From positions 16,246,001 through 16,310,000 of the forward strand of contig CM076141.1 in NCBI GenBank assembly GCA_038025085.1: DNA of 64,000 nt, read 5' to 3'. The notes beneath the pieces are model-generated. The model was not told where the DNA came from and searched no databases. It saw nothing but the letters and a program-made list of their open reading frames with translations. A program made the position numbers and the translations under genes. Shown piece after piece: positions 24,060-36,075 of this stretch; positions within the stretch are counted from its first letter, which is position 1; the number at the start of each line of letters is the position of its first letter. Source of the DNA: Tetragonia tetragonoides. Taxonomy: Eukaryota; Streptophyta; Magnoliopsida; Caryophyllales; Aizoaceae.

Positions 24060-24900
24060 GGGTTCTTGGAAAGTTAGATCTATTGGTTTGACAAGATATT
24101 CATAGATGTGTGAATTCACTTGTGGAATGTCTTAGACAAGGCACAAGCATACATCATAGGACATAAAGAGCAACAACCCACAACCGTTGTGGACAACAAA
24201 GCAGAGAAGGCACCAAAAACATAACGCAACAGCATGTAACAATACAACTAATTGCTCTCAAAGGACTGTCTATCTAAGTTAAGGTTGTGTCCACATAATA
24301 ACACTCCATATCTGGTTCTTAGGTAAATCCTATTAAACTCATCAATATGAATTGAAAATGTTGCTTGTCGCTCAGTCTCAGAATAAAATGTTGCAACTTA
24401 ATCTTCTCCAAGCTAGAAGGAAACAAAATTTTTTTACACGTCACAGAAATTTCTACTGTCATTATTCTCTGTCTTAGTCATAGTCCTAGCAAGACCACGT
24501 GCTTATCCAACAAAAAGGATACCAAAAACCAAAATATAGGTAATGCACTGGGCAAGAACCTGAAGTGGGCACGAACCTGAATAAGTAGGCATAATTCCTG
24601 TGGGGTTACACATTAGTTTTCTTAGTAAAATCTCCAGTATTCACATTATTAAACCCACCAGAAGATATCTCCTACACACTCCCAAGAACCTCTCTACCCA
24701 ACCACCTGGGAAGGCGCACATTTAAACATGCTACACCAACCAGATAATCAAACTACTCAAATCAAGGGTTCAGCTCCCAATTATATATGATATCTACCCT
24801 ACCCTGCCCCATCCACAGTTTTCAATTTTCCACAAACCACAGGATTTATGAATAATAAAAAATTAAAATTAAAATAAAAAAAAAAAAAAGAAAAAGAGAA
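24060..24900. other. Interior of large element, no gene seen
   Basis: No recognised protein; A-rich tract at 24868-24890. Confidence 0.4.
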
Positions 24901-24912
24901 ACAACCAACCCA

Positions 24913-25045
24913 GTTATAAATAGAAGTTAACCTATTATCTATTAAACTTAACGCTACTATGAATAAAAGTAAATGCTTACTATGAATAAAAATTAACCCT
25001 ATTGCCTATTAAAGTTAGTGCTACTATGAATAAAAGTTAACCCTC
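24913..25045 (-). repeat. GGTTAAC array, - orientation
   Basis: About five units of the type ACTATGAATAAAAGTTAACC on the + strand, i.e. the motif on the minus strand, some mutated. Confidence 0.85.
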
Positions 25046-25734
25046 AGATTGTCTAATTAATGTGGGTGAACAGAAATAGAAGTAGCAACTCAGAACCAAA
25101 TGTCCAAAACCGAAATTAAATTCTGATAACAAATTCCCTCTTGGCTAATTGTCCTGTTCTTCAAGCAAGTTCGCACAGATGCCAATGGAGTCCAATTTTA
25201 TTTTTTTAAACTTAAACAGGGGAGAAGGAAAGCTAGTCTCATTCCTGGAGTTCTACATGATTAAGTTCAAGCCTAAAATCCGCACCTTCCTATCAGCCAC
25301 TATTTCAATTTCAAACTAGTAGTTAGTCTCCAGTTAAGCTACACATCAGGACACTGCTGTTACTCTAGGAACATTGTTGCAGCGATGTAAATGAAGACAA
25401 CTGAAGCAACATAGTACTGAGATTTAAAGGATATTTCAATCAATCACAGAAGGTATGAAGGATAAAGGAAGTCTGCAATGTTATAGAGAAGATACACTTG
25501 GAGCAACATCTGGACGATGTCGCTTAGTTGATAGTCCCCTACTAAACCCATTAACAAAGTAACAAAACAGAACTGAGAAAGAAATGAAAGGATGGATAAG
25601 TTCATCAGAATACCGAACCTCTCAACATATAAACTGCTGTTAAGTATCAGATCACTTCTGAAAATTCTCTTGCAAAGAATATTCCATTATATATAGCAAT
25701 ATGGCTAGCATAAAAAGAAAGTAAATGGATTCAT

Positions 25735-25955
25735 ACCCATAAATCAACACCTTAAGTTGAGGCAGCAACTCATCGTCCCTCAATTTGTGTATCCTGCTGA
25801 ATATAGAAGCTACAGCTTTGACACTGGCATTGGTCTTGGTCAACTTTCTTATTGAAGCCTACGTAACTTCAACCTTACTACTCTCAGCTCCTTGGTTATC
25901 TAGAGCTTTCAGATTCTTCAACTGCTTCTCATATATAACCCTCAGCTCTCCTCAT
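25735..25955 (-). pseudogene. Captured DUF632-type exon fragment
   Basis: The minus strand reads EKQLKNLKALDNQGAESSK, a stop, ASIRKLTKTNASVKAVASIF and SRIHKLRDDELLPQLKVLI. This is the conserved core of the plant DUF630/DUF632 protein family (K-x-L-x-x-L-x-x-L-x-x-x-G-A-E...SIRKL...I-x-K-L-R-D-E-E-L-x-P-Q-L). Two in-frame stops and no other exons of the family nearby, so it is a captured fragment inside the large element. Confidence 0.7.
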
Positions 25956-26164
25956 CCTAAAACCAGCACAAAGCCCTAAACAAATTGAGCGAGAAACCAA
26001 GAATGTGACAAAAGTGTACTGCAAACACTAATAAAAAAAAAATAAAAAAAAAGGCGAGAAAAAATCATTGGAAATTTTGAGAAAGAGAACTAAAATATAA
26101 CATTGTGAGTTCCTAATGACAAAGTTGAAGATTTCTGAAATCTATACCCAATGTTAGTCACCGA

Positions 26165-26252
26165 GAGTTAAAAGTTAACCCTACTATGAATAAAAGTTAA
26201 CCCTATCATCTACAAAAGTTAACCCCGTTATCTATGAAAGTTAACCCTTATT
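26165..26252 (-). repeat. GGTTAAC array near right end, - orientation
   Basis: Five units (AAAAGTTAACCCTACTATGA type). Confidence 0.9.
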
Positions 26253-26259
26253 ATGAATA

Positions 26260-27560
26260 ATAGCCTCTCTCATTTCTTTTGTTTAGCAAGCCTCATGCTC
26301 TCGGTTGAATATTTCTATGCAGCACTTGGCACCAAACTAGGCGAAGTAATACATATTGTCAAAACCATGTAGAACGTGGAACATTGAACTGGACCAAAAA
26401 AAGTCATTGCTTTGCACATTCACTCTTCATGGAAGAATTCCGATTATACAATACTAGGGCTTACATCATCCAAACACAGAGACCCCTATAGGAACAAATA
26501 AGCAATATACTTTAACGAAAACGTAATTGTAATCCAAACAGTCAAACATGGAGGCTCATCCAAAATGTATGAAAGCTCTGGGTCCCAAAACTATTTTAAT
26601 GTCTGTAGTAAACAGGCTCATCCAGTATCAGATCAGGTAACATTTGGGGCAGGTTCTTATCTCCAACCTTGTACTTTCATAAAGATGACAACCCTGTTGT
26701 TATCAGCTAATTTTATGAAGGCAATGGATCAGATGTAACAACAGCAAAAACGCAAGTATGTCTCTAAATAACAAAATTATTTGACAGATAGTAAAGGTGT
26801 CAACTTCGTCAACAAAGATTTTCATAAGACAGTAAATTAGATTGCAAGAGTTTATCAGGATCAGGTTTACTTAGCCACAAAACAGTCAGCATAAAACTTC
26901 AAGAAAAGACTAGAAGTATTCAAACATAGCCTCAAAACACCTCATAAAAATCAATAATTTGGAACTTTTAACAGAATTCAAAACAGAAATAGGCAGCTCA
27001 CTCACCGACGCAGGCAGTTGCCACTGATACAATTGAAGTGCCAACTGTAAAGACCACGCTATGGATGTACAATAAACCTTGAACCTCGTTACAAAAAACA
27101 CAATAAACAAAAAATATGAACACAATAAATACAATAAATACAAAAAATTGTGATAACTAACCTTCTTAGCAATGGATGTAGTTAGGAGAGAGATAATAGA
27201 TCAATTTGATGCTACCTGACAGAGAAAATAGTGAGAACCACCATTCTTGTTTGTTACGCGAAGAGAAAGAAACAGTGGTGAGGGTGAAGTGGAAACCTGA
27301 AGTTTCTTCGCAAAAATGGAGAAAGAGAGGAGAGAGAAAAATTCTGTACCTAGAGTTCTTCACTCGAACAAATCTAATTCAATTTATTCAAATCAAAAGC
27401 TTTGGATTGTAACTCATGGCAGAGGAGAGAGAAAGCGGGTGAGTGAGTGATGCAATAGGCTTGGAAGGAGAGAGGCCCTGTAGCAGCGTTTTTTTTTTTG
27501 GGTAGCAGAAACTTCCGTTATTACGAGAATGCCACCGCGTCTAGTAAAATAGATCTCTGC
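26260..27560. other. Right part of large element, no gene identified
   Basis: Open frames at about 27206-27412 (+) and 26910-27143 (-) are short and unrecognised. A GA-rich leader-like stretch at 27420-27470 suggests a captured promoter or 5' untranslated region. Confidence 0.3.
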
Positions 27561-28019
27561 CATTGATTCCAAGATCGGACGGTCAATGTTTTAATTTCGC
27601 ATTGTTCGCACACCTATATATATATATATATATTACGTTTGCGCATTAATGACAGCTATGACACGCGTTTCTTGAGGATCTTTAGATCATCCTAGTTGGA
27701 CGGCTGGGATTATTTGTCACCATCTCACTCTAGCATCCCTTCTCACTAGATTCCTACCAACGATAGAGTCTCCCTTTTCGCCATTTTTTTTTCTTTTCTT
27801 TTCTTTTTTCCGAATCTGAATTACACCAAAAGAAAAAGAAAAAAGAAAAAAAAATGGAGAGGGAAAATTGGAGAGACTGACTCTTTTTTTGTTCTAAGAG
27901 GTCCTTGAAAGATATTCATGACTTCGACGGTATATGAAAATATGACATCGAGGAAACGAGTGCTCACTGAATTGAATTCTCGCACTATTTTTGGACATTA
28001 GGAATTACATAAAAATAAA

Positions 28020-28540
28020 AGAAAAGGACTCCTAGCACGTAAGTACATGTTGGCATATAGTCACGACATTCATGCATTCAGGCAAACATTACAACGACGC
28101 AGTTACAAGCGAACATGTAATCAAACGGGCATTACAACGACACATGCACAACAAGCAAGCGAATGCACAAATGTGGTTTTAGAGGCTTTTGGCTCCTGTG
28201 AGGTTACGACAAATTACAATTTCCGTCCTGCGAATGGTCGACACATCAATTGTAATTCTTTTACAGCAACAAGAGTCGATGAGTCGTGGGTGAGGAAGCG
28301 CCGGTTTGCATGATAGGAAAACTGTATATTCCTTTAGATATACGGGTTGTCTACGAGTTACGGCCCAAACTTCCTCGAGGGTCGATAATGGTCAAAAGGT
28401 TGTGCCAATGCACATGCAAATGATGCAATATATGGAATATGTTATTATGTTATTAAACAATTAAGCAAACTTAACTTTCAAGTCTCACCCTCTTAAATAA
28501 ATCCCCAGTTGAGTCGCCACTGTAAGGACCCGGGGATATA
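28020..28540. mobile_element. LTR-retrotransposon remnant (uncertain)
   Basis: The minus strand holds CAGTGGCGACTCAACTGGGG, a sequence type often seen after the primer-binding site in plant gypsy-like elements. No partner LTR found, so borders are arbitrary. Confidence 0.3.
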
Positions 28541-28912
28541 TATATATATACTAGAAAATGGAGATAACAAGTTGCCCATAACACGTCGGTAGAAAAAAAA
28601 CCGACGCGAAATACTACATGGTGGCAAAATTGTTGAATATCGTGAAACATATTGACGTCGATTTTCTAGAAAAACCAACGTTGTAGACTGAAATTTCATT
28701 CAGACACATATAACGTCGGTTTGATCAAACGACCGACGTTGTAACTTGCCTTATAATGTCACGTTTTGTAATTAAAACTGATGTGGTATGGTGGTATCTG
28801 AAAATAGGACTCTGAAGTCTGAAGTCGGTTGAATTAAAAGGCGACATTATATACTTAAACATAAAAAGAAAAAGCAACTCCGTATTCTTTTCTAGCCTCA
28901 CTCTCATTCTCG

Positions 28913-28951
<39 letters not shown>

Positions 28952-29039
28952 TCTCTCTCTCTCTCTCCCCATTACAGACGCCATTTTCACCTCCAATCAA
29001 GACACCATCTCCAACGTAGCTCAATGCTCATCCTCTCTC

Positions 29040-31045
29040 TAGATCTGTATTCTTGCAATTGATTAAATCAACCCCTCAACAAAACAAGCATCTCCAATAT
29101 TCGCCGATATCAATTTCAGGTACTTTCCACATTCCCCCCCCCCCCCATTTTCTCCATATTTTCCCCCTTTTTCTTCAATTAGGTTTAGGGTTTCAGATTC
29201 GCTTTTTTTGTTCTCTCTCTCCCTAGATTAACCGAAGAACGCGACTTTTTTCAATTAAGTTAGGGTTTTATTGAATTGCTCTTCAGTTTTTGAGTTACAG
29301 TGTTTCTCGAATTAAATTAAACTGTTGATGGGTTGATTGGGTCGAGAAATTGAAGCAAGGCCTGAGATTGTTCAAGCCAAGGAATTCAAAACACTTGTAC
29401 TGGGCTAGATTCTGACTACAGATTTGGCCTTCATATGGGTTCAACAGGTAACCATTTTGCGCCTTTCATCTATGGGTTTGTGATTTATTTGGGTCTTTTG
29501 CCAAGGAATTTTATTTTGGGTTTCTTTTGTTGTGCGAAAATTGCAAGTAGAAAGTGCTGGTTATTTATCTAATTTTCAAGTCTGCAATTGTTTGATTCTT
29601 GATGAATTTTGTAATGTGGTTACTTAATTATCCTAATATTCTACTGATTTCCCATAATTCTTGATCAATATTTAATGTGGGAAATGATTACATATTTGTT
29701 GGATGGCAGTTTGATCCTTAAACATGTGATTTTCTTTGCTTTTGTCTATGTTCATGTGCTCCTTGTGTTAGTCTGTTTATGGGGGGAAAAAGGCATCACT
29801 GAAATTAGGATACTTGATTGTTTGGGTTCTATGCAGCTCAATTCATATGTTTACTAGCTCAAATTTAGAGTATTAGGTTTCAAAGTTGAGTCTGCGAAAG
29901 TATTGTCAACTTATATTTTACTTACAAGGATTATCTCGTGGATCCGATTTTATTGCATGGCTAGAGTATATGAGTGATATGGGGCATGAATGTAGAAGTC
30001 TCACCTCTCTTGGACATTGTAACAAAAAGGTTCTGACATATATTTTTGTAGATTTCTAACACATTCATAGGACTTGTGATAGTGTACTCAAACTTTGACT
30101 ACTCTTTGTACATTTTTGTTTTAAATATGCATTCTTCAGATGTGATTTACTGAGGCATTATGGTGTATGTGACATTTGGGCTTTGGCTTAGATATCTCAC
30201 AGAGTAGGCTTTGGATATTATATCCATGTCCGCTTAAGCATGCTCTGCAGTAAGCTCATGTTTTCATGTTCTGCAGATTTATTGAGGCACTATGGTTTAT
30301 AGTGAGCTTATTTTCTAGTTCCATAGGAACTATATTTTGTTATAACTGTTTTGTGATACATAGAAATTGCCACTGTTCAATGTGATATTAAGAACTAATG
30401 GTCTATGATCATATGGACATTGGTCTCTGAAAATGCAACTTTACTTTGTGTTGGTTGAAACTAGTGTCATAGTAGTAAATTGATACACATTACATTAGCT
30501 CACTGCTGTAACTAGTGTCATGGTAGTAAATTGCAAAACAAGCAATGTGAGATAAGCTAGAAAAGTTAATGGTTCTGTTGAAGTTTAGGGTTTTTCTCAA
30601 CAAGTGACATCTTGTAAGGAGGGAAACAGGGAGCAGGGCTGGAACAGGTATTTCTAATGTCAAAATAGTAAAGAAATGGCAGACAAGGTGAACAAAGAGG
30701 AGAGTGTCCAATGCAGAAAAGGTGTGATGTATTTCTGTTTCTAATCTCTCTCTCTCTCTTCTCTCTCATAACCTGCAATGTGTGATGTGTCCAACTTTTG
30801 ACTATAACCTGCAATGTGGAAGGAATAATGCTTGTATTGTATGTATGAGAGCACTTACATGATACTAATTGATTTTCTTCTTATTTGTTTACATATTGAT
30901 TTTGCTCACGGCCAAATGCTAGCACATTGGGAGGTCAACTACTTATTACCTTTCTTATGTGATATCAATTATGATTTATTTATCTCACATTAACCATGGT
31001 CCTCTGATGTTAGCACTGTTTCCATCCTTTTTCCCCGTTTAATGT
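29040..31045. other. CACTA 1 interior, left part
   Basis: T-rich, intron-like sequence with plausible splice borders (TTTCAG/GTACTTTCC at about 29115; CAACAG/GTAACC at about 29445), as if a gene 5' region had been captured. No recognisable protein. Confidence 0.35.
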
Positions 31046-31052
31046 GTACTAA

Positions 31053-31347
31053 GGGGCCGTTTGGTTGGGGGTAATGATTAAGGGGGCAATGGAATGAATT
31101 GTTAGGTTAAAATAGTAATGTGAAGTGGTGATGAGGGTAATGATTAAGGGGGATAATGGAGAAAATGAAGGAAAATGGGGAAATATCATTACCCTATGGG
31201 GAGGTGGGTTTCAATTATCCCTCAAATGGGGGTAATCATTACCCTCCTTCTCACAAAATCTAACCCTACTACCTCACATACCTCTCATTTTAGCCTAAAA
31301 ATCCATTGCATTACCCCCTTAATCATTACCCCCAACCAAACGGCCCC
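31053..31347. mobile_element. Tourist/Harbinger-type MITE
   Basis: Ends GGGGCCGTTTGGTTGGGGGT and its exact inverse extend to about 38 bp with one or two changes. TAA flanks both sides (31050-31052, 31348-31350). No coding capacity. Confidence 0.9.
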
Positions 31348-31349
31348 TA

Positions 31350-33060
31350 AATGTATTCATTCTCTCCTTACCTTGTAGCTCTCATCAATTGCGTAATTTG
31401 TGTGTGTTGCTATTGGGTTCTTTGATTTTGGTAGTAATTTGGGGTTGAATTAAGCTGAATTGTTGTTTATTTGAATTCTAATACTCGTGGGATTGAATGG
31501 GTTTGGGGTTAGTTTTGTTGGACCAGAGTTGATGTCAATATGAGTGCCATAGCTTTGGTAGGAGCTTCTCTATCTGTGTCGTCTGAACCTGTTTTGAGGC
31601 AACATGAAATGTACTAGATACTAATGCTCTGTTTGATTACCAAAACTGTTGTCCATTTTTGCAGATTATCATGCTTGATATATGTCGTTTGATCTTGCTA
31701 TGACCTGAAAGGTAAACTTTTCCCGATTGCTTCATTTTGTTAACTGAAAACTGTGAGCGTAATTTTTGTTGGTTTGATAGACTAACCAAAGGAAAGTAAA
31801 CTGCAATGTGCAAGTGATGTGTGCTATACCTGCTTGCTTCTTAGATGCTTGTGGTATGTGTTTGATTCAAATTACTCTTGGTTTCTTATGACTATAGCAT
31901 CCTACCTTGAACTTCCCTTGTTTGTTCTGAGTATTTAAGTTTGCACTAGCGGTTGGTTTTGATTACTTTCTTCAGAACTCATCATATGTAATGCTTTTTG
32001 TAGTTTGTCTGTTTGATGCAACGACTCTTAATTGATAACCTGATGCTACTGAGGAAAGTACAGAAAATACCCACCCAAAATATAGAAGAAAGCAAGCAGG
32101 AGCTTATAATTGACTGAATTAGGACTTCTTGGTAGACTCAAACTCAAATTGTACTTCGTTAGATGTTCATTTGTGCAATTGTGCTTTTAGAAATTATTTA
32201 GCAAGAAGAAATCTTAGACTAATAAGAAACGATTTTACTCCAAAGTTCATAAATGGTTTCCTGTTATGTTTTCTGTTGTTGCTGCTGTTGTCTGTTGTTT
32301 GTTATATTGCTATCAAGCAGCGAACTGCTGCTGTTTGTTACGTACTGTGTGTTGCTGGTGTGTTGACTGTGGTACTAGGGTGTTTGATGTTGCTGGTGGT
32401 ATATGTGATGCTTGAGAGGTTTATGAATTGGACAAATTAGACCAGGAAATATTTGATCATTAGGACATGAAACTTGATGAATCAAAGGGAAATAAGTAGA
32501 AATAGCAATGGATTTGTAGTAACTGAATGACAAATTGTTCTAGGCTGTGGAATCAAAGGGCAATGGTCATATTATTATTTCTCTTATTGATCATCTCTCT
32601 GCAAGGTTTTATTCTCTTTATTATTTTTTTTCTGGTCAGCTTTCTAAGAAGATTATGAGATGGGGACACCCCTTAGTAGCCTATTGAAATGTGTAAGCTT
32701 ATTTAATCAACATTATTGCTTTAATTCTGATGTCAACCTGAAACTCATGCAGGTTCCCAAGTTATGGTTGGGCAGGTCAAGTATTAGCTTTCAATTACAA
32801 GGACTGTACTGTGACTCTGAGGAGATACAAATAGAGGGTCACAGCTCACAAGGATTTGAAAACAAGTTATTCACAAGATCTTCAGAAAAATGCTTCTTAG
32901 TTAGGTTGCCTCTGTTATATTTAAGAGTCTTTTATTAATTTCATTTTATTTTTGTTGTATATATATAATATAAAGTAGTTGCCAAATTTATTGGTGTTTT
33001 CCAAATGATTCAATAATATATTCCTGTATTTTTACTGTATTTTTTTTTTATTACAGAGCA
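31350..33060. other. CACTA 1 interior, right part
   Basis: No supportable gene. An open frame at 32129-32440 is Leu/Val-rich from a TGTTGCTGCTG stretch. A segment at 32752-32890 starts after a CAG acceptor and is open but unrecognised. Confidence 0.35.
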
Positions 33061-33436
33061 TTTATTTGTTAAAAAAAAAGCACCTACAACATTGGTTTTC
33101 TAGAAATAAAGGATGTGGTATCTACTCCTTTAACGTCGGTTTTTTATTAAAACCGAGTATCCGCGTCTTCAACATCGGTTTTATCGTAAAACTGACGTGA
33201 TACCTATGTCTTTAACGGTGGTTTTACTGTAAAATTGACGTGGTGTGTCCATTTTCAACGTCGGTTTTCACTAAAAAAAAACGATGTGGTACCTAAGCTT
33301 TTCACGTCGATAAAAAACCGACGTTGTATCACCTACCATACTACATCGCCCCTCTTTTGCATCGGTTCAAAAACCGACGTTATATGCCCAAAAAACCCGA
33401 CGTTGTTTCCCATTTCTGTAGTAGTGTATATATATA

Positions 33437-34213
33437 TGGGAGGGTTCCTATGAGAACCCTTGTTTATATGAGAACCATCAGAACTCATCTTCACCTTGGT
33501 TAACTTATATATATAATCGGGTTAACTTTTATACAGGCTAGGGTTAACTTTTGTACATGAGAGGATTAACTTTTATACAAAAAACAGGGTTAACTTTTAT
33601 CAAGACAGGGTTAACTTGTACATTTGACGGGGTTAACTTTTATGCATGATAGGGTTAACTTTTATATTTATAGGGTTAACTTTTATACATAAAAGGGTTA
33701 ACTTTGATACATGACTGGGATAACTTTTATTTATTATAGGGTTAACTTTAATACATGATTGGATTAACTTTCAATTATGATAGGGTTAAGTTTAATAGTT
33801 TTTTTTGCTTATCAAAAAACAATTTAATTAATTAATGATTGAGTTTATAACTTTTTTCCCCTTCCACTCTCTCTCCTCCGCCCACCCCGACCACAAGGCA
33901 TCTGGCACCCGCCATTTCAGGCCACCGGCAGGGTCGCTATTCGTCGGCGACCTCATCGATAACCTCCCCCAGTGGAGGTCACCCAAGCCACGGAGGAGAT
34001 CGATTGCCTCCGACCGGCGACTTTAGTCGCGGCCTCAACTGCCGCCAGACATCTCCCTCCCGAAAATTGGTCAAAACAGCAAAAGAAAATCGAAAATCAT
34101 AGGTCATTTGTCACCGAGCATGAATTGGTGGCCGGAGACCACATGTTTGTGGTCGAAGACCTCAAATTTGTGGTCGTCGGCCACTAATCCATGATCGGCG
34201 GCCATTAAAATGT

Positions 34214-34283
<70 letters not shown>

Positions 34284-35468
34284 ACCGGAGAAAATCAGCG
34301 TCGGAGAGCACGCCGGGGATGGACTACCAGAGAGAGGGGTGACGAGAGAGAGAGAGATGAGGGAGAAATGAAGGCTTTTGGACAAAAATCTGAATTTATA
34401 TGTTAGGATTTATTGACTCAACGATTTACGAAAGTACCCTTCATTTATTCAGCGAAATAACGAGTTTATCCATATCTTCTCTATTAATTTCGGACATGTC
34501 CCAATTCTCATAATTCTCATAAAAATAGGATATCTTATTTGATCATATATATATATATATTTATATATATATCACTCAATATATGAGAACTGTGAGAACT
34601 GATCTGAGTCGTCGATGGATGAGATCTGACAGTTCACATGGAACGGGTCATTAATGGCAAAAGAGTAATTTCGTGATTGTAAATCAAAATACTAAACCAT
34701 CAAACAGATAAAAAGCTTCGCACTCCCCAGACGCTCAACCCATGGCTTAAATGGTCCCCGCTTTACTTACTCTGTCTCTCCCTGTCTCCAATCAATCTCC
34801 AGTGATATGAACGATCGCCGAATCGAACTGCTTCAGGGTACCAGAGCACCACAACAGACTCCACCAGCCGCCCCATATGTCGCCGTTGATTGTGGATTCA
34901 GCCGCTTTCTCTGTTCGAAATAATTGGAAACCTTTTGATTTCATATCACCATTTATTGAGTTCTTTGGAGCTTTGAAAATGGTGGCATTATTTGTGGTGT
35001 TATCAGTAGCCCATTTTAATCTGAAAAAGAGGAGTGAGAAAGATACTCTACTTATTTGTTGGTGAGGAAAAGTGGGTGAGTGTAAATGTTTAATTTCTAT
35101 GTGTGAGATGGCATGAAATGTGGAAAACACATGCGCGTGAGGTGGGGTGACGGTGCATGTTGTCGACAAAGAAGGTAGGGGTGGGCTTACACTAAAAGTT
35201 AACCATGTAATATGTATAAGTTAACTCTATCATTTATAAAATGTTAATCCTATTTAATATAAAAGTTAACCTTAGTCCGATTTTGTATAAAAGTTAATCC
35301 GGTTACTTATGAAAGTTAACCCTATTCTGTATAAAAGTTAATCTTATTATGTGTAAAAGTTAACCATATATTGTATAAAAGTTAATCCGATTATACATAA
35401 AAGTTATACAAAGTGATAATGAGTTCTCATGATTCTCAAAAAAAATAAGGGTTCTCATGGCCTCACCT
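33437..35468. mobile_element. Foldback-like inverted-repeat element
   Basis: Left end GAGGGTTCCTATGAGAACCC...ATGAGAACC.TCAGAACTCAT; the right end read inversely gives GTGAGGCCATGAGAACCC...GAGAATCATGAGAACTCAT. Just inside are GGTTAACTTTTAT units, about eleven in + orientation at 33498-33790 and about nine in - orientation at 35195-35405. The middle holds a GA run and open but unrecognised sequence. A second pair of AATTCTCATAATTCTCAT / GAGAACTGTGAGAACTGAT ends back to back at 34510-34620 suggests either a nested copy or fusion of two elements. Confidence 0.65.
34216..34280. repeat. GA microsatellite
   Basis: About 32 GA units. Confidence 0.95.
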
Positions 35469-35473
35469 AAATA

Positions 35474-36075
35474 TATAGAGTTCAGTTTCCGTGCGAACTA
35501 GTCATTATATGCGAACTGTACGAACGAGGTATACTGACCGTAGATCACAGCCTATTAATTTCTAAAATAAAGGGCCGGGATTTGCCCACCTTTTTCACTT
35601 TGTCACACTCAGCCTTTTGCCATATTTGGGACCCACCCCACTCCCCCGTTCATGGCTATTTCACTTCCTCATTCTCTCTCCTCACTTCTTAAGATCCATA
35701 TTGGAAAAATTAACTTTTGATAAATTTGTCTGGTTCTACGGTGGATAATACGATGAGAACTTGAATTTTTTTTTTATTTAAGCTTCTTCATTTCACTCAG
35801 TCGTGGTGATCCCTTTATAAAGGAGAGAGATAATACAATATTTCCCGGTGGACGGCGAAACACCGGCTAGGTCCGGGCAAACGTCGGTGGTGCTATCTCG
35901 TCGAAGAGGGAGGTGGTGGGGTGAGGAGAGAGAAAGGAATATGTGAATGTCTGACCCATTTTTAAAGGGTGATGGGAAATGCAATCGCAGCCCTATTTTT
36001 TAAATGAAAGGTCCAGATTGTGAGTTCACATTGTTCACAATATAACTATAGTTCGCACCAAAACTTGATTCTATA
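35474..36075. mobile_element. Inverted-repeat element, TGCGAAC-end type
   Basis: Left TATAGAGTTCAGTTTCC then GTGCGAACTA; the right end read inversely is TATAGAATCAAGTTTTG then GTGCGAACTA. The inner parts carry further (T)GCGAAC/GTGAAC repeats and a TGACCG/TGGACC block, like the ends of the 18.0-27.6 kb element. 602 bp, no coding capacity. Confidence 0.7.

Larger units (their letters stand above)
18009..27616. mobile_element. Large composite inverted-repeat element with nested insertions
   Basis: Left end reads TTGCGAACC...TGTGCGAACTGGTACGAAC...CTGACCGT. The right end, read inversely, is GTGTGCGAACAATGCGAAA...TTGACCGTCC. Both lie in TA repeats. Inside are a CT-rich leader (18140-18235), GGTTAAC arrays in + orientation on the left half and - orientation on the right half, two Helitron-tail clusters, a LINE scrap, two tRNA-like sequences and a DUF632 exon. 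No transposase gene seen. End similarity is moderate, so an alternative is two independent relatives of one family that happen to face each other. Confidence 0.5.
28549..33426. mobile_element. CACTA element 1 (non-autonomous)
   Basis: The right end, read inversely, is CACTACTACAGAAATGGGAA; the left end TACTAGAAAATGGAGATAAC is a degraded match. Subterminal DNA on both sides is packed with ACGTCGGTTTT-type repeats in both orientations (28580-28850; 33125-33410), the usual transposase-binding arrangement of En/Spm elements. The interior has a CT-rich leader (28915-28970) and intron-like DNA but no transposase. A Harbinger MITE lies inside. Confidence 0.75.

Noticed and set aside
28047..28313. 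88-codon ORF on +
   Set aside because: Within a probable retroelement leader; Thr/Asn/Arg-rich with no family resemblance.
32129..32440. Membrane protein gene
   Set aside because: Hydrophobic only because of repeated TGTTGCTG/TTGTTTG; no start context, no family, inside a CACTA element.
34104..34385. Minus-strand protein of about 93 codons
   Set aside because: Half is Ser-Leu from the GA repeat; the rest overlaps an equally open + frame.
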